A stretch of DNA of 64,000 bases from Halomicrobium salinisoli (GTDB lineage Archaea; Halobacteriota; Halobacteria; Halobacteriales; Haloarculaceae): assembly GCF_020405185.1 (NCBI RefSeq), contig NZ_CP084463.1, forward strand, positions 2,666,001 through 2,730,000, in the 5' to 3' direction. Positions 16,183 through 24,231 of the stretch are shown piece by piece. The first letter of the stretch is position 1, and each line of letters begins with the position of its first letter. A program made the translations under genes and the position numbers. The notes beneath the pieces are model-generated. The model was not told the origin of the DNA. It made no database searches and worked only from the letters and a program-made list of their open reading frames with translations.

Positions 16183-16755
16183 ATGAGCGACTCTGATCAG
16201 ACCGATCTCGACGGCACGACGGTCGGGATCTACCTGGCTCCCGAAGGCACCGAGGAGGTGGAGTTCGTCGAACCGCGAGACGCCGTCTCCGAAGCCGGCG
16301 CCGACGTCGCTGTCCTCGGCATCGAGCCCGGCGAGGGCCAGACTGTCAACAACGACCTCGAGGAGAGTGAATCCTACGCGGTCGACGAGACGTTCGCCGA
16401 GGCCTCGGCCGACGACTTCGACGCGCTGATCGTTCCCGGCGGCACCGTCGGCGCCGACAAGCTCCGGGCCGACGAGGACGCGGTCGAACTCCTGCGCCAG
16501 CACGTCGAGAACGGGAAGCCCGCGGGCGTCATCTGTCACGGGCCGTGGACGCTGATCGAGGCGGACGTCGTCGAGAGCCGGACGCTAACCTCCTATCCCA
16601 GCCTGCAGACCGACGTCCGCAACGCCGGCGGCGAGTGGGTCGACGAGGAAGTCGTCACCGACGACGGGCTCGTGACGAGCCGCACGCCCGACGACCTCGA
16701 GGCGTTCTGCGACGCGATCGTCTCGGAGTTCGCCGCGGTCCCGGCCGAGCAGTAG
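16183..16755 (+). CDS. DJ-1/PfpI family protein (class I glutamine-amidotransferase fold)
   Basis: 190 residues. A flavodoxin-like DJ-1/PfpI fold with the nucleophile elbow AGVICHGPWTLIEADVV (Cys-His), an early Glu (APEGTEEVEFVEP) and DALIVPGGTVGADKLR. Closest described activities are PfpI-type peptidases and YhbO/YajL-type protein or nucleotide deglycases/glyoxalases; the exact reaction is not settled for the family. A GTG (16180) immediately precedes the ATG at 16183. It is followed 49 nt later by the GH43 gene, with no obvious functional link. Confidence 0.88.
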   Translation: MSDSDQTDLDGTTVGIYLAPEGTEEVEFVEPRDAVSEAGADVAVLGIEPGEGQTVNNDLEESESYAVDETFAEASADDFDALIVPGGTVGADKLRADEDAVELLRQHVENGKPAGVICHGPWTLIEADVVESRTLTSYPSLQTDVRNAGGEWVDEEVVTDDGLVTSRTPDDLEAFCDAIVSEFAAVPAEQ

Positions 16756-16804
16756 CCGCGCGACCACCCAAACCGTGATTTGCCCCCGGGGCGACGGCCC
16801 GTCC

Positions 16805-18283
16805 ATGCGCTACGAGAACCCCGTGCTGCCGGGCTTTCACCCCGACCCGACGGTCTGCCGGGCCGACGGGACCTTCTACCTCGCCACCAGTACCTTCGAG
16901 TACGTCCCCGGCGTCCCGCTGTACCGCAGCCAGAACCTCGCCGACTGGGAGCCGATCGGCCACGTGCTGACCCGCGAGTCACAGCTGGACCTCAGCGACG
17001 CCGACGCGTCCGCCGGGATCTTCGCGCCGACGCTGCGCTACCACGAGGGCACCTTCTACCTCGTCACCACCAACGTCAGCGGCGACGGCCACTTCCTCGT
17101 CACCACCGACGATCCCGCGGGCGAGTGGTCCGATCCGACGTGGATCGACGCGCCCGGTATCGACCCGGACCTGTTCTTCGACGGCGACACCTGCTACTTC
17201 ACCTTCCACGACGAGGACCCCGACAACCCCGTTCGGCAGGCCGAACTCGACGTCGAGACGGGCGACCTCGGCGACGTCCACACCGTCTGGACGGGCTACC
17301 GCGACCCCTGGGCCGAGGCGCCCCACATCTACGAGCGCGACGGCACCTACTACATGCTCCTCGCCGAGGGCGGCACCCACACCGGCCACATGGTCGTCGC
17401 GGCGCGCGCCGACGACCCGGCCGGCCCCTACGAGGGGTGTCCCGACAACCCGATCCTCACCCAGTGGGGCCGGCCGCGCGAGGAGATCCAGGCCCTCGGC
17501 CACGCCGACCTCGTCCGGGACGGCGACGGCCAGTGGTGGCTGGTCTGTCTCGGCATCCGCCAGCGCGGCCCCTGGCCGCGCTTTCACCACCTCGGGCGCG
17601 AGACCTTCCTCGCGCCCGTCTCCTGGGACGACGGCTGGCCGGTCGTCAACGACGGCGAGCCGATCGAGGCCGAGATGGACGCGCCGCTCCCCGGCGAGCG
17701 CCGGCCCGGCGAGACGGCCGTCGAGCGCACCGACACGACGTTCGACGACCTGGACGTCGAGTGGCAGTTCCGCGGACGGCGCGACGGCGAGCGCTACGAG
17801 ACCGGCGAGGCGGGGCTCCGGCTGCGCGGCGGCCCGGAGCGGCTGGACGAGCCCGGCGCCACCTTCGTCGGCCGCCGGCAGACGGCCTTCGACTGCCGCG
17901 CCGAGGCGACGCTGTCGTTCGACCCGAGCGCCGGCGAGGAAGCCGGCCTCGCCGTGCTGGCCGACGACGATCATCACTACCAGGTGGGCGTCACGCGCCG
18001 CGACGGCCGCCGGGAGGCGGTCGTTCGGCTCCGCATCGGCGACGCGACGGACGTCGTCGGGCGCAGGCCGGTCGGCGAGACGGTCGAGCTCGCGGTGGAC
18101 GCCGCGGCCGACGAGTACCGCTTCCTCGTCGACGGCGAAGAGTTCGGTTCGGCGGCGACTCGGTACCTCTCGACGGAGGTTGCAGCCGGGTTCACCGGCG
18201 CCGTGTTGGGGCCCTACGCCACCGGCCGAGGGACGACCTGCGAGACGGACGCCGTGGTGGAGCGGTTCGTCTACGAGAGTTGA
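16805..18283 (+). CDS. Glycoside hydrolase family 43 beta-xylosidase-like enzyme
   Basis: 492 residues. The N-terminal five-bladed propeller (about 1-305) carries the GH43 catalytic residues: general-base Asp14 (GFHPDPTVCRADGTFYLA), the modulating Asp in PGIDPDLFFD and the general-acid Glu in WAEAPHIYERDGTYYML. The C-terminal region (about 320-490) is a DUF1349/GH43_C2-like beta-sandwich with an AGLAVLADDDHHYQVGV core. Likely activity is xylo-oligosaccharide or arabinoside hydrolysis in the cytoplasm, as there is no signal peptide. The frame extends ten codons further up, but MRYENPVLPGFHPD is the usual GH43 start. It suggests use of plant hemicellulose. Confidence 0.9.
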   Translation: MRYENPVLPGFHPDPTVCRADGTFYLATSTFEYVPGVPLYRSQNLADWEPIGHVLTRESQLDLSDADASAGIFAPTLRYHEGTFYLVTTNVSGDGHFLVTTDDPAGEWSDPTWIDAPGIDPDLFFDGDTCYFTFHDEDPDNPVRQAELDVETGDLGDVHTVWTGYRDPWAEAPHIYERDGTYYMLLAEGGTHTGHMVVAARADDPAGPYEGCPDNPILTQWGRPREEIQALGHADLVRDGDGQWWLVCLGIRQRGPWPRFHHLGRETFLAPVSWDDGWPVVNDGEPIEAEMDAPLPGERRPGETAVERTDTTFDDLDVEWQFRGRRDGERYETGEAGLRLRGGPERLDEPGATFVGRRQTAFDCRAEATLSFDPSAGEEAGLAVLADDDHHYQVGVTRRDGRREAVVRLRIGDATDVVGRRPVGETVELAVDAAADEYRFLVDGEEFGSAATRYLSTEVAAGFTGAVLGPYATGRGTTCETDAVVERFVYES

Positions 18284-18539
18284 GCGAGGCCGCCTTCGGT
18301 CCGCCGGACAGAATCCTGCGGAGATCGAGCGATTCGCTGACGCTCGTCGTTTCGTAGTGCGGTGAAAATGGGCCGGCGCGAATTCGAATCACGCCCAGAG
18401 GGTCCTGCTCGTTCGCTTCGCTCACTGTGCGGGCTGCCTCTGGTCTACTTCGAATTCGCTTGGCAAAACGACATTCCGAATTCAGAGTTCCTCGCACGGC
18501 TACGCGGTGCTCGGGAAGATAGCATTCGGGAAAGGCAGT

Positions 18540-18558
18540 GGGCCGGCGCGAATTCGAA
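18540..18558. repeat. Third partial copy of the tRNA-Pro 3' end
   Basis: Nineteen bases (GGGCCGGCGCGAATTCGAA) identical to the tRNA 3' end lie between the two 56-bp copies. They are followed by a short hairpin (18573-18593) and a CTCGAATTCGCACGGC string. The copy at 18368 has a similar closing CTTCGAATTCGCTTGGC. It suggests a repeated tRNA-derived unit, nested integration scars, or both. Confidence 0.65.
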
Positions 18559-18572
18559 CTGGGCAAGACGGT

Positions 18573-18593
18573 CGCGCTCACTTCGTTCGCGCG
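18573..18593 (-). repeat. Hairpin with GA-(2 bp)-GNA apical motif, tRNA-proximal copy
   Basis: Stem CGCGC/GCGCG with the 11-nt apex GAACGAAGTGA on the minus strand. It folds as tandem G.A, A-U and C-G pairs and a GAA triloop, the same pattern as the hairpins by the cheF genes. Confidence 0.6.
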
Positions 18594-18686
18594 CTGCGAC
18601 TTGCTGGCTCGAATTCGCACGGCATGATTTACACACCCACTACGGACTCCTCGCTGTCGCTCGTCGTTGCGTAGTGCGGTGAAAAT

Positions 18687-18758
18687 GGGCCGGCGCGAAT
18701 TCGAATCGCGGTTACGGCCACCCGAAGGCCGAAGGATACCAAGCTACCCCACCGGCCC
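18687..18758 (-). tRNA. tRNA-Pro(CGG)
   Basis: 72 nt, reads 5' to 3' on the minus strand from 18758. The acceptor stem GGGCCGG pairs with CCGGCCC. The anticodon stem CGGCC/GGCCG holds loop TTCGGGT with anticodon CGG at 18722-18724. The T arm is CGCGA-TTCGAAT-TCGCG. No intron and no encoded CCA. It decodes CCG proline codons, which are frequent in this high-G+C genome. It lies 81 nt downstream of an epimerase gene and shows its own A/T-rich upstream (GTTAAAACT). Its 3' end is duplicated in the att-like repeats. Confidence 0.95.
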
Positions 18759-18839
18759 GTGCGATAGCAAATAGGCCAAGGGGAGGGCGAGTTTTAACGG
18801 TTCCGGATTGGAAAAGCGCCCGCCGCCGGAGCGGTCGCG

Positions 18840-19814
18840 CTACTCGGCCAGCAACTCCCGCACGGTCTCCTCGACGCTCCGCTCGGGCTGCCAACCCAGT
18901 TTCTCCCGGGCTTCGGTCGTGTCCACCTCGAAGGACTCGACCAGCGTCTCGTCGTCGCCGCGGGGGTTCTCGACGATCCGCACGTCGACGTCGGCGTCGA
19001 TCTGCTCCGCGGCCACGTCGCGCACGAGCTCGGCGACCGTCTCGACGCTGGGATCCTCGTCGCTGGCGACCTCGTACTTCTCGACGCCGGTCTCTCCCGC
19101 TTCGAGCTGCTCGACGAGTCGCTCGGCGCTGCGGACGTACGCCCGGGCCACGTCGGTCACGTGGACGAAGTTGCGGGACTGGGTGCCGGGCTCGTAGACG
19201 GTCAGATCCTCGCCGGCGCGGGCCCGGTCGACGAAGAAGTTGATGACCGTCCCCTTCGAGACCGTCGTGCCGTCGACCTCGTGAGCGCCGTAGAGGTTCG
19301 AGATCATGTAGAGGTGCGCGGGGAAGGCGCCGTCGGCGAAGTCCTCGATGGCCCGCTCGGAGAGGAGCTTCGTGCGGCCGTACCAGTTCATGGGGTCGCG
19401 CGGCTGGTCGACCGTGATGGGGAACTCCTGCGGATCGCCGAGGACGGCCATCGAGAAGGGGAAGATCAGCCCGGCGCCGGTCTTCCGGCAGAACCAGGCG
19501 ACGTTGTTCGTCCCCTGGACGTTCACCTCGTAGGCGAGGTCCGATTTCTCCTCGCAGTCGTCGACGCCGGAGACCGCGGCGAGGTGCATGACGATGTCGG
19601 CGCCGTCGAGGGCCGCCTCGAGGCGGTCGCGGTTCCTGATGTCGACGTGGTCGATCTCGAGGTCCCCGATCGACCGGATCTTGCCGCGATAGAAGTTGTC
19701 CAGGGCCGTGATCTCCCAGTCGGGGTGGGCCGCCTGCAGTTCGCGCACGACGCGACTCCCGATGTAGCCGGCGGCGCCGGTGACGGCGACGCGCGTGTCT
19801 GTCGACTCTGTCAT
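18840..19814 (-). CDS. NAD-dependent sugar epimerase/dehydratase (extended SDR), third gene of operon
   Basis: 324 residues. Rossmann glycine motif VTGAAGYIGSRVV near the N-terminus, then DIVMHLAAVSGVDD, the catalytic Tyr-Lys pair in NWYGRTKLLSER and a nucleotide-sugar-binding C-terminal part (SRNFVHVTDVARAYVRS). Members act on UDP-, GDP- or dTDP-sugars as 4-epimerases, dehydratases or reductases; the substrate cannot be fixed here. Start at 19814 (MTESTDTRVAVTG) overlaps the stop of the previous epimerase gene by four bases (ATGA). It completes a three-epimerase operon at the edge of the glycan island. Confidence 0.88.
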   Translation of the reverse strand: MTESTDTRVAVTGAAGYIGSRVVRELQAAHPDWEITALDNFYRGKIRSIGDLEIDHVDIRNRDRLEAALDGADIVMHLAAVSGVDDCEEKSDLAYEVNVQGTNNVAWFCRKTGAGLIFPFSMAVLGDPQEFPITVDQPRDPMNWYGRTKLLSERAIEDFADGAFPAHLYMISNLYGAHEVDGTTVSKGTVINFFVDRARAGEDLTVYEPGTQSRNFVHVTDVARAYVRSAERLVEQLEAGETGVEKYEVASDEDPSVETVAELVRDVAAEQIDADVDVRIVENPRGDDETLVESFEVDTTEAREKLGWQPERSVEETVRELLAE

Positions 19815-20779
19815 TGGTGGATCTCCTCCTGTCGCCGGTGTCGCTGCGGGTCGGTGAACTGCTCCGCGAGGTCGCAGACGCCCTCTTCCAGCGTCCACTC
19901 GGGCTCGAAGCCCGTCTCGTCGAGGCGGTCGAAGTTGACGTGGTAGGAGGGGCCGGGGTGCTCGTCCTCCAGGTAGGTGATGTCGACGGGGCCGACCTCC
20001 TCGCGGACGACGTTCGCGATCTCCTCGATGCGGTAGTTGGCGTCGTTGCTGCCGACGTTGTAGACCAGCTGGGACCACTCGTCGGGCGCGAGCGCGGCCT
20101 CCTGATAGGCGCGGGCGGCGTCCTCGACGTGGACGAACGGCCGCCAGTTGGAGCCGTCGCCGTAGACCGTCAGTGCGCGGCCGGTCAGCGCCCGGAAGAC
20201 GAAGTAGTTGACGACGAGGTTGAACCGGACGCCCGGCGAGAAGCCGTAGTTGGTGCTCATCCGCAGTGCCGTCCCGCGCATGTCGTGGTCCTCGCAGTAC
20301 GCCTCAAGCAGAGACTCGGCCTGGAGCTTAGTCTCGGCGTAGGGGTTGATCGGATCCGGTTCGACGGTCTCGTCGATGTCCCGGCTCGTCGCGCGGCCGT
20401 AGACGTTGCAGGAGGAGGCGAGGACGACGTCGTCGACGCCGAACTTGCCGGCGGCCTTCAGGACGTTCTCCGTGCCGTCCAGGTTGACCGCGAAAGTCTC
20501 TTCGCGGCGGTCGTGCGTGCTGGCCGCGCCCGTGATGGCGGCCAGGTGGATCACCGCGTCGACGTCCCGCGCGGCGCTTTCGACGTCGCCGTACTCCCGG
20601 ACGTCGCCGTTCCGGAACTCCAGGGCGTCGCCGAGCGTCCCGAGGAGCGCGCGCGGGGAGCCCGAGTCGAGGCTGTCGAGGACGACCACGCGGTCGACGC
20701 GGTCGTCGTCCCGGAGTCGGGGCAGCAGTGCGCTCCCGATGTAGCCGCAGGCGCCCGTGACGAGGACGTCTTTGCTCAT
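19811..20779 (-). CDS. NAD-dependent epimerase/dehydratase (GalE-like extended SDR), second gene of operon
   Basis: 322 residues. VTGACGYIGSALLPRL glycine motif, AVIHLAAITGAAS, catalytic ASSCNVYGRA and NPYAETKLQAESLL (Ser/Tyr/Lys) and NWRPFVHVEDAARAY sugar-nucleotide region. The overall pattern is that of UDP-glucose/UDP-N-acetylglucosamine 4-epimerase relatives, but many activities share it. It starts six bases after the stop of the UDP-sulfoquinovose-synthase-like gene and overlaps the next epimerase by four bases, so the three enzymes are made together. They may act on one sugar-nucleotide pathway for the surface glycan. Confidence 0.88.
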   Translation of the reverse strand: MSKDVLVTGACGYIGSALLPRLRDDDRVDRVVVLDSLDSGSPRALLGTLGDALEFRNGDVREYGDVESAARDVDAVIHLAAITGAASTHDRREETFAVNLDGTENVLKAAGKFGVDDVVLASSCNVYGRATSRDIDETVEPDPINPYAETKLQAESLLEAYCEDHDMRGTALRMSTNYGFSPGVRFNLVVNYFVFRALTGRALTVYGDGSNWRPFVHVEDAARAYQEAALAPDEWSQLVYNVGSNDANYRIEEIANVVREEVGPVDITYLEDEHPGPSYHVNFDRLDETGFEPEWTLEEGVCDLAEQFTDPQRHRRQEEIHQ

Positions 20780-20785
20780 CGGGCG

Positions 20786-21970
20786 TTACTCATCGGCCTC
20801 CCAGTCGTCGAGCACGCCCGGCAGGAAGCGGTCCTCGTGGGCCGCGATGGTGTCGTCGTAGCGCGTCAGCGTCTCGAAGACGTCCCGGACGCCAGCCTCG
20901 AAGGACTGGGCCTGGCCGCCGATCAGGTCGTCGTAGCGGTCGTTCTCGATCTCCATCTTGTGGGTCTCGTCCTCGTCGCGAGGGTTCTCGAAGTGCTCGA
21001 CCGCGACGTCGAGGTCGAACTCCGAGCCCACGTCAGCGATGGTCTCCGCGACCTCGACGATGGAGATGGCCCGGGTGACCTGGTTGTAGACGGTCAGGTC
21101 GTCCGGGCGCTCCTCGGGGTCGGTGAGGGCCAGCCGGGCGAGCCCCTCGACGGCGTCCTCGAGGGAGATGAAGGGCTTGCGCTGCTCGCCCTTGCCGTAG
21201 ACCGTGACCGGGTAGCCCGCGACCGCCTGCGCGCAGAACCGGTGCGTGACGGTGCCGAAGTAGTAGTCGAAGTCGAAGCGCGTCTTGAGGCGGTCGTCCT
21301 GGCGGGTCTCTTCGGTTTCCGTGCCGTAGGTGATGGCAGTTCGGACGTCCGAGACCGGGATGTCGAACTGCTGGTGGGCCAGGCGCATGTTGGCCGCGTC
21401 GTGGCTCTTGGTGAGGTGGTACCAGCTGCCCGCCATCGCCGGGAACGGGACGTTATCGCGGTCGCCCTGGTTCTCCATCGTCGCGCCGCCCTCCGGGATG
21501 GGGAACTCGGGGGCTCCGTAGACGCCCGTGGTGGTCGTCTCGACGAAGTGGGTGTCCGTGAGGTCGTTCTCCTCGAGGCCCCACAGGAGGTTCCTGGTGG
21601 CCTGGAGGTTGTTGTGCTGGGTGTAGTTGGCCCGTTCGCCGTTGATCTGGGAGTAGGGCGCGGAGGGCTGTGCGGCGGCGTGGACGATCGTGTCGGGCTC
21701 GTGGACCTGCAGGAGCTCCTCCACGAAGTCCTTCTCGACGAGGTCGCCCTCGACGAACGAGAGGTTGCGGACGTCGTGGACCTCTTTCGCGGCCTCGATG
21801 CGTTCTTCCGGGTCAGCGATGGGCGTGGCGCTCGTGGAGCCGACCTCCTCCACCCAGTCGCGGCGGGCGAGGTTGTCGACTGCGATGACGCGGTCGTCCG
21901 TGCGGTTCGCGATGCGGAGCGCGGTCGGCCAGCCGATGTAGCCGTCTGCGCCTGTGACGACGATCGTCAT
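20786..21970 (-). CDS. UDP-sulfoquinovose-synthase-like epimerase (SQD1/Agl3 type)
   Basis: 394 residues, longer than common epimerases. Segments match my memory of plant SQD1 closely: GADGYIGWPTAL, SAPYSQINGERANYTQHNN, GSWYHLTKSHDAAN (Tyr-His-x-x-Lys) and FGTVTHRFCAQAVAGYPVTV followed by YGKG. SQD1 and archaeal Agl3 make UDP-sulfoquinovose from UDP-glucose and sulfite, for sulfolipid or for N-glycans. Two positions differ: the Arg of the SQD1 QRSAPYS motif is Pro here, and the GTMGEYG loop reads TTTGVYG. So a sulfonated-sugar product is likely but not certain. It leads the three-epimerase operon; an inverted repeat precedes its start. Confidence 0.75.
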   Translation of the reverse strand: MTIVVTGADGYIGWPTALRIANRTDDRVIAVDNLARRDWVEEVGSTSATPIADPEERIEAAKEVHDVRNLSFVEGDLVEKDFVEELLQVHEPDTIVHAAAQPSAPYSQINGERANYTQHNNLQATRNLLWGLEENDLTDTHFVETTTTGVYGAPEFPIPEGGATMENQGDRDNVPFPAMAGSWYHLTKSHDAANMRLAHQQFDIPVSDVRTAITYGTETEETRQDDRLKTRFDFDYYFGTVTHRFCAQAVAGYPVTVYGKGEQRKPFISLEDAVEGLARLALTDPEERPDDLTVYNQVTRAISIVEVAETIADVGSEFDLDVAVEHFENPRDEDETHKMEIENDRYDDLIGGQAQSFEAGVRDVFETLTRYDDTIAAHEDRFLPGVLDDWEADE

Positions 21971-21973
21971 TGG

Positions 21974-21992
21974 TTACTCACTTTCTGAGTAA
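21974..21992 (-). promoter_or_regulatory. Perfect inverted repeat TTACTCA-N5-TGAGTAA before the epimerase operon
   Basis: A 7-bp perfect palindrome with a 5-bp spacer lies three bases before the start codon of the SQD1-like gene. It is downstream of A/T-rich TATA candidates (AAGATATTTACC about 40 nt up, GATATAAAC about 70 nt up on the minus strand). Position and symmetry fit an operator for a dimeric repressor, or a 5' UTR hairpin. Confidence 0.55.
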
Positions 21993-22360
21993 ACTGGCTG
22001 CGGTAAATATCTTGTCGTAATCGAGCGGCTATTGTTTATATCGGCTACTGCGAGACGAAAGTGACTGTTTGCAGTGACTCGATAGCGGCTACTGAAGCGT
22101 TGTAGAATAATTCACGGGCGGTCGGTACGTCGATCCGATCTCTTGGAGTACTCGCTTGATTGGGTCTCGATCTCCGTTTATTCCGTACCGGAATCGGGGC
22201 CGCTTTTCGCAGTGCTGTTCGAAATTTCGACACCACCGGAATACAGTCCCGAATCGACAGCGCTGTCCCGTAATCCAATCACCGATACTGTGATTTCAGA
22301 CACGTACGTCGTTCCCCCTCTCAGGAGTTCTATACTCCTCGTGGTACTCTGCGAGTCAAT
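21993..22360. other. A/T-rich intergenic region, promoter of the epimerase operon
   Basis: About 370 bases of markedly lower G+C than the flanks. It contains the GATATAAAC and AAGATATTT boxes (minus strand) that can drive the epimerase operon. I find no supported coding frame; short open frames here have no recognisable protein. Confidence 0.5.
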
Positions 22361-23884
22361 TTAATTTTCCGTGCCGCAAACAGTTGTGTAGTCGCCGCCT
22401 TGCCGCAGTAGTACTCCGGGAGACGGGCCAGTCGAGTTCTGGTTTGCGACGTACGTGTCCTCGAAATCGATGACAAGTGACGGCTGTTCGGCGAGCGCCA
22501 CGTCCCGGGTTTCGTATACGGCAGGAGAGTCGGGCGCCCCGAGATACAGGCGGGCGTATGTGAGATACGTGTGCAGATAGATAGTGGAGCCGTCTTCCTT
22601 CTTAGTCGCGGGGAGTGACGTGGCGATGGCCACGTCTTCGCTTTCGATGTCGTTGTCCGTCATCACCTTCTGGACACACGACCCCTCCTGAAGCTGTTGA
22701 GCCCCTTCGGGGGGAGGCAGAATTATCCCCAGCGGCCCTGCGATTACGGAGGAGAGTACTAGCAGCCCGACGGCGCCAGTGACTCCGATCGACACAGCCC
22801 GCTCGTACGTGAGTCCGTAGTCGTCGAAGCGCGTGCTGCACCGTCCAGCGAGGTCGAAGACGGCCACCGCGAGCAGGATCGAACCGGGGACCAGCAGCCC
22901 CCAGAGATAGTAGAAGTGGATCGAGGCGCCGCGCGGAAACAGAGCGACGGTCGATAGAGAGGCCACCACCCACGATGCGACGAGAAGGTGACGGCCGCGG
23001 AGCAGGTACCAAACCGACAGAAGGATGACGCCCAGGCCCAGGGGCGGCGAGAGGCCGAAACCGATCGCGTCGTACGCGATCCCCACGTAGAAGGCCGGAT
23101 CGAACAGTGGCTCCGGTCGGTAGAACACGCTGTAGGCCCGGAGCGTGCTGCCACCGCCTCTGACGTTCGTGAGAAAGTAGACGACCCAGACGCTACCTGC
23201 GACCACGGCGGTGTAGAGGCCCGTCGCGGTGAAGTCTCGTCTGGACAGCGACACGAGAGCAAGCGGGGCGAAGACGAACGCGACCCACGCGTGATCAAGG
23301 ATACCGAGCGACAGGAAGAGGAAGCTCACCCCCAGCCAGCGATAGCGGTCGGAGTCACAGTATCTGACGAACGCGTAGACTGCCGCCGTCGAGGTGAACA
23401 GTTCCATCGATTCCGGGAAGCCAGCGGTACCGAAAAACTGGAACATCGGACTGATCGTCAGGAACGCGGCGGCGAGAAGTGCCGTCCGTTCGCCGTAGAG
23501 TCGCCGGACCAGCAGGAACGTAACGACGATGGTCATCCCAGTCAGAACGATGGCAGTCAGTCGGGTCCCCGTCGGACCGAGGATCGAGACCGCGGGTACG
23601 TTGATGAGCGAGAAGAGGTGTAACCCGCCCCTGCTCTCCGAGTAGGTCGTGAACGAATAGGCGCCCAGCCCGTAGTCCACGAACGAGTAGGTGATGATCG
23701 TGTTCAGCATGGGCAACCGCGAGTGGTAGTATCCGAGGACGACATCGTCCAGAGACGGGATTCTCGTAAGGAGGAAATACAGCGTAATCACGGCAACGGC
23801 GAGCCGTGATCGTGCCCGCCCAGCCGTCGCGACAGCCCAACTGAAGCGAGAACTATCTGCCGACTCCGGGCGCGAATTCATCAT
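22361..23884 (-). CDS. GT39/ArnT-like multi-pass glycosyltransferase
   Basis: 507 residues, about ten to twelve transmembrane helices with an extracellular C-terminal domain (about 400-507). The first external loop follows LLTRIPSLDDVVLGYYHSRL, and helices such as TAIVLTGMTIVVTFLLVRRL and ALLAAAFLTISPMFQFFG fit the PMT/ArnT (GT-C) fold. Such proteins transfer a sugar from a polyprenyl-phosphate carrier on the outer face. The acceptor is unknown. G+C is lower than in flanking genes. A GGATACTTATTG box lies about 25 nt upstream of the start (ATGATG at 23884/23881). It is monocistronic and divergent from the GT4 gene at 24232. Confidence 0.75.
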   Translation of the reverse strand: MMNSRPESADSSRFSWAVATAGRARSRLAVAVITLYFLLTRIPSLDDVVLGYYHSRLPMLNTIITYSFVDYGLGAYSFTTYSESRGGLHLFSLINVPAVSILGPTGTRLTAIVLTGMTIVVTFLLVRRLYGERTALLAAAFLTISPMFQFFGTAGFPESMELFTSTAAVYAFVRYCDSDRYRWLGVSFLFLSLGILDHAWVAFVFAPLALVSLSRRDFTATGLYTAVVAGSVWVVYFLTNVRGGGSTLRAYSVFYRPEPLFDPAFYVGIAYDAIGFGLSPPLGLGVILLSVWYLLRGRHLLVASWVVASLSTVALFPRGASIHFYYLWGLLVPGSILLAVAVFDLAGRCSTRFDDYGLTYERAVSIGVTGAVGLLVLSSVIAGPLGIILPPPEGAQQLQEGSCVQKVMTDNDIESEDVAIATSLPATKKEDGSTIYLHTYLTYARLYLGAPDSPAVYETRDVALAEQPSLVIDFEDTYVANQNSTGPSPGVLLRQGGDYTTVCGTEN

Positions 23885-24231
23885 TGTCGGTACGGAAATG
23901 GGTCACAATAAGTATCCCGAAATCTGAGGCTATCTGGCACTCGCGTTATACGTCGATACCGTCCCGTCACTTAAATCGCGTCGCGTTCCAACCGACAATT
24001 GACGACTGCGAATCTGAGATTACCGAGGTTCAGACCCGCCAACTGGCTTCGCGTAAACCGTACCGACCACGGAAGGCTGCTGACAGCAGTTTCCAAAGCG
24101 AGGCCCCGAATCACTCGAGCGGTACGAAATCGGTCCTGTGATCTCCGTCTGGAGACGAACCACAACTACTTTCCAGAGATGGATGTGCTACTACCTACTG
24201 GCGCGGTCAGAAGCCTCAGGTGGACAGAGTA
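23885..24231. other. Divergent promoter region between GT39-like and GT4 genes
   Basis: About 350 bases, lower G+C. It holds the leftward TATA-like GGATACTTATTG (minus strand) just upstream of 23884 and presumably the rightward promoter for 24232. No gene recognised. Confidence 0.5.

Larger units (their letters stand above)
18335..18707. repeat. 56-bp att-like direct repeats flanking the tRNA-Pro 3' end
   Basis: The 56 bases at 18335-18390 recur at 18652-18707 with two mismatches. The last 21 bases of each are the 3' end of the tRNA-Pro gene on the minus strand (GGGCCGGCGCGAATTCGAAT plus C). A repeated tRNA 3' end next to an intact tRNA gene is the usual scar of site-specific integration (attL/attR) by tyrosine recombinases. 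Only 261 bp remain between the copies and no integrase is visible, so this is an excised or eroded site. Confidence 0.7.

Noticed and set aside
19814..21988. 724-codon open frame opposite the epimerase operon
   Set aside because: A mirror of the real epimerase frames; its translation has no motif, while the minus strand has three clear SDR proteins.
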